Below are positions 5,834-7,307 of a DNA stretch of 7,307 bases, piece after piece. The first letter of the stretch is position 1. Every line of letters starts with the position of its first letter. The position numbers were made by a program, and so were the translations under genes. This DNA is from an uncultured Clostridia bacterium (GTDB lineage: Bacteria; Bacillota; Clostridia; Christensenellales; Aristaeellaceae), in contig CAKTUS010000114.1 in the NCBI GenBank assembly GCA_934621485.1, positions 1 to 7,307 on the forward strand, read 5' to 3'. The notes beneath the pieces were generated by a model. It was given only the letters and a program-made list of their open reading frames with translations, was not told where the DNA came from and did not search any database.

Positions 5834-7063
5834 ATGAATCAAGATGCAAAGCAAATCATGAATTCTGCTCTGCGGGATGCGTTGCCCGGCGCTGCCGTGT
5901 GTCAGGCGCTGGAAAACATTCACTTTCACGAAAACGGCCGGCTGGTGGTCATTGCCGCCGGAAAAGCCGCCTGGGAAATGGCCCGTGCGGCTGTGGAACG
6001 GCTGGGCAGCCGGATTGATTCCGGCGTGGTGGTTACCAAGTACGACCATTCCAAAGGCGCTCTGCCTCCCCTGCAAATTTACGAGGCAGGCCACCCCGTG
6101 CCCGATGAAAACAGCTACCTGGCTACCGGAAAGGCTCTGGAAGCGGTAAAGGATTTAACCCCTAATGACGACGTGCTGTTTCTGCTGTCCGGCGGCGGAT
6201 CCGCCCTGTTTGAGCAGCCCCTGGTGCCCGCCGAGGAAATGGCCGACCTCACCAAGCAGTTGCTGGCCTGCGGCGCAAACATTGTGGAAATGAACACCCT
6301 GCGCAAGCGTCTGTCTGCGGTCAAGGGCGGCCGTTTCGCCCTGTGCTGCGAGCCTGCTCATGTGTACACCGTGGTTCTCAGCGATATCATCGGCGACCCG
6401 CTGGACATGATTGCTTCCGGTCCCGCCTATCCCGACACCTCCACCTGCCAGGAGGCCATTGCCATTGTGGAGCGCTACGGCCTGAAGATTTCCGCCCGGG
6501 CCGAGGTGCTGCTGCGCACGGAAACACCCAAGGAGCTTCATAACGTGACCACCTTTGTAACCGGCAGTGTGAAGCAGCTGTGCCGAAGCGCTGCGGAAAC
6601 CTGCCGTCAGCTGGGGTATGAGCCCGTCACCCTCACGGCGAGTTTGAGCTGCGAAGCTCGGGAAGCCGGGGCGTTCCTGGCCTCCATCGCCCGCGATCAT
6701 CAGTCTGACGGCAAGTCGCTGGCCTATCTGGCTGGCGGCGAAACGGTGGTACACCTGACCGGCAATGGCAAAGGCGGACGCAACCAGGAAATCGCCCTTG
6801 CGGCTGCCGAGGGCATTGCAGGCTGCCAAAACACCTGCGTATTCTCCTTTGGCAGCGACGGCAGCGACGGCCCTACCGACGCCGCCGGCGGCTATGTGGA
6901 CGGCGATTCTGCCGCCAAGCTGGCCGCTGCCGGGATAGACCCCCGTGCCGTTCTTCAGAACAACGACGCCTACAATGCGCTCAAGGCCATTGACGGCCTG
7001 ATTGTGACCGGCCCCACAGGCACCAACGTAAACGACCTGGCCATTGTCCTCATCAAACGATAA
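5834..7063 (+). CDS. glycerate 2-kinase, type II (GckA/TtuD, DUF4147-MOFRL family)
   Basis: The enzyme phosphorylates D-glycerate with ATP to 2-phosphoglycerate, feeding lower glycolysis in the cytoplasm. The 409 residues cover both domains. The N-terminal DUF4147 domain has AAGKAA (41-46), SGGGSAL (119-125), NTLRKRLSAVKGGR (154-167) and LSDIIGDPLDMIASGP (182-197). The C-terminal MOFRL domain has GGETVV (301-306), GKGGRNQE (312-319), GSDGSDGPTDAAGG (340-353), NDAY (377-380) and TGPTGTNVND (392-401). Catalytic-type Lys44 and the LRKxLSxVKGG region are intact, and the length is at the short end of the family's usual range. GGAGG (5822-5826) lies seven bases before the ATG. It follows the GntP permease after a structured 136-bp gap, forming an uptake-plus-activation pair. 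The product regiochemistry (2-phosphoglycerate) is taken from characterised family members. Confidence 0.93.
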   Translation: MNQDAKQIMNSALRDALPGAAVCQALENIHFHENGRLVVIAAGKAAWEMARAAVERLGSRIDSGVVVTKYDHSKGALPPLQIYEAGHPVPDENSYLATGKALEAVKDLTPNDDVLFLLSGGGSALFEQPLVPAEEMADLTKQLLACGANIVEMNTLRKRLSAVKGGRFALCCEPAHVYTVVLSDIIGDPLDMIASGPAYPDTSTCQEAIAIVERYGLKISARAEVLLRTETPKELHNVTTFVTGSVKQLCRSAAETCRQLGYEPVTLTASLSCEAREAGAFLASIARDHQSDGKSLAYLAGGETVVHLTGNGKGGRNQEIALAAAEGIAGCQNTCVFSFGSDGSDGPTDAAGGYVDGDSAAKLAAAGIDPRAVLQNNDAYNALKAIDGLIVTGPTGTNVNDLAIVLIKR

Positions 7064-7136
7064 CCGCCAGGAATGCAGCCCTGCTTCCCCGTTCGTTTTT
7101 TGGGGGGAACGGCTGAAAAACGCTTCTGCGTGAAAG

Positions 7137-7162
7137 GAACAGAGGGCTTGCGCCCTCTGTTC
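7137..7162. repeat. strong palindrome (11-bp stem, 4-nt loop)
   Basis: GAACAGAGGGC-TTGC-GCCCTCTGTTC is a perfect inverted repeat 74 bases after the kinase stop. It is not followed by a T run on either strand, so it may stabilise or end the transcript in another way, or be a dispersed intergenic palindrome. Its core CAGAGGG(G)C is shared with the palindrome at 7279-7304. Confidence 0.75.
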
Positions 7163-7248
7163 AGCTTGTCAAAAAAGCTCACCTGCGGCGATCTTTTTTC
7201 GTCAGAAACTGCCGGTAATGTTTTCGACGTAGCCGAAAACGCCCCGCC

Positions 7249-7267
7249 CGACCGGCAAAGCCGGTCG
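7249..7267. repeat. palindrome (8-bp stem, AAA loop)
   Basis: CGACCGGC-AAA-GCCGGTCG is a perfect inverted repeat between two larger palindromes. It has no T run and no flanking gene start. Confidence 0.7.
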
Positions 7268-7278
7268 ATACGAATATA

Positions 7279-7304
7279 GTCAGAGGGGCTGTGGCCCCTC
7301 TGAC
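7279..7304. repeat. strong palindrome (11-bp stem, 4-nt loop) at window end
   Basis: GTCAGAGGGGC-TGTG-GCCCCTCTGAC is a perfect inverted repeat that resembles the one at 7137-7162 and starts 142 bp after it. What follows is cut by the window edge, so a T run or a gene end beyond cannot be judged. Confidence 0.72.
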
Positions 7305-7307
7305 AAC

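Larger units (their letters stand above)
7064..7307. other. non-coding, palindrome-rich 3' region after the kinase gene
   Basis: No credible gene is seen here. CCGTTC/GAACGG (7089-7112) encloses a T-rich loop. Then follow the four separately listed or described palindromes at 7137-7162, 7220-7240 (GTTTTCG/CGAAAAC), 7249-7267 and 7279-7304. T runs occur at 7095-7101 and 7193-7199, but none sits directly after a strong stem. The exact terminator of the kinase unit is therefore uncertain. Confidence 0.6.

Noticed and set aside
7137..7162. The 11-bp-stem palindrome as the intrinsic terminator of the kinase unit
   Set aside because: No T run follows the stem on either strand. It may still affect the transcript end, but the canonical signal is missing.

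Overview
The window looks like a chromosomal stretch from a GC-rich member of the Clostridia, probably an Oscillospiraceae/Ruminococcaceae-type gut anaerobe. This is inferred from the protein families (DUF1653, Mbeg1-like/DUF2974, a chromosomal CatA-like acetyltransferase, a clostridial-style MurC), from strong GGAGG ribosome binding sites, from codons mostly ending in G or C, and from intergenic DNA full of GGGGC-type hairpins. No species can be named from sequence alone. There are six protein genes, one partial tRNA gene, one tRNA half-copy and several regulatory or structured non-coding segments. No transposase, integrase, CRISPR array or phage gene is visible.

Layout, left to right. Positions 1-195 (minus strand) hold a tRNA-Thr(GGT) cut by the window edge. 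Upstream of it lie a second copy of only its 5' half and a strong promoter with an A/T-rich UP-like element. Positions 196-531 are non-coding and carry two diverged copies of a roughly 107-bp hairpin-rich repeat unit plus extra palindromes. Positions 532-2306 (minus strand) form a two-gene unit: an Mbeg1-like alpha/beta hydrolase followed, with a one-base stop/start overlap, by a CatA-like O-acetyltransferase. A back-to-back promoter pair at 2344-2406 separates this unit from a plus-strand unit made of murC (cell-wall precursor synthesis) and a small DUF1653 protein overlapping it by 8 bases. That unit ends in a strong hairpin terminator at 4094-4140.

A consensus promoter at 4143-4171 then drives a two-gene catabolic module on the plus strand: a GntP-family permease and a type II (MOFRL-family) glycerate 2-kinase. 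The likely pathway is uptake of glycerate (or a related sugar acid) and its phosphorylation to 2-phosphoglycerate, which enters lower glycolysis. The 136-bp gap between these two genes holds a long stem with an internal hairpin, and a competing downstream hairpin that cannot form at the same time. This is the best candidate in the window for an undescribed regulatory RNA. The right end (7064-7307) is again non-coding and packed with strong palindromes.

The genes themselves are ordinary families. The less explained signals are the half-tRNA duplication, the structured tandem repeat, and the permease-kinase intergenic RNA.
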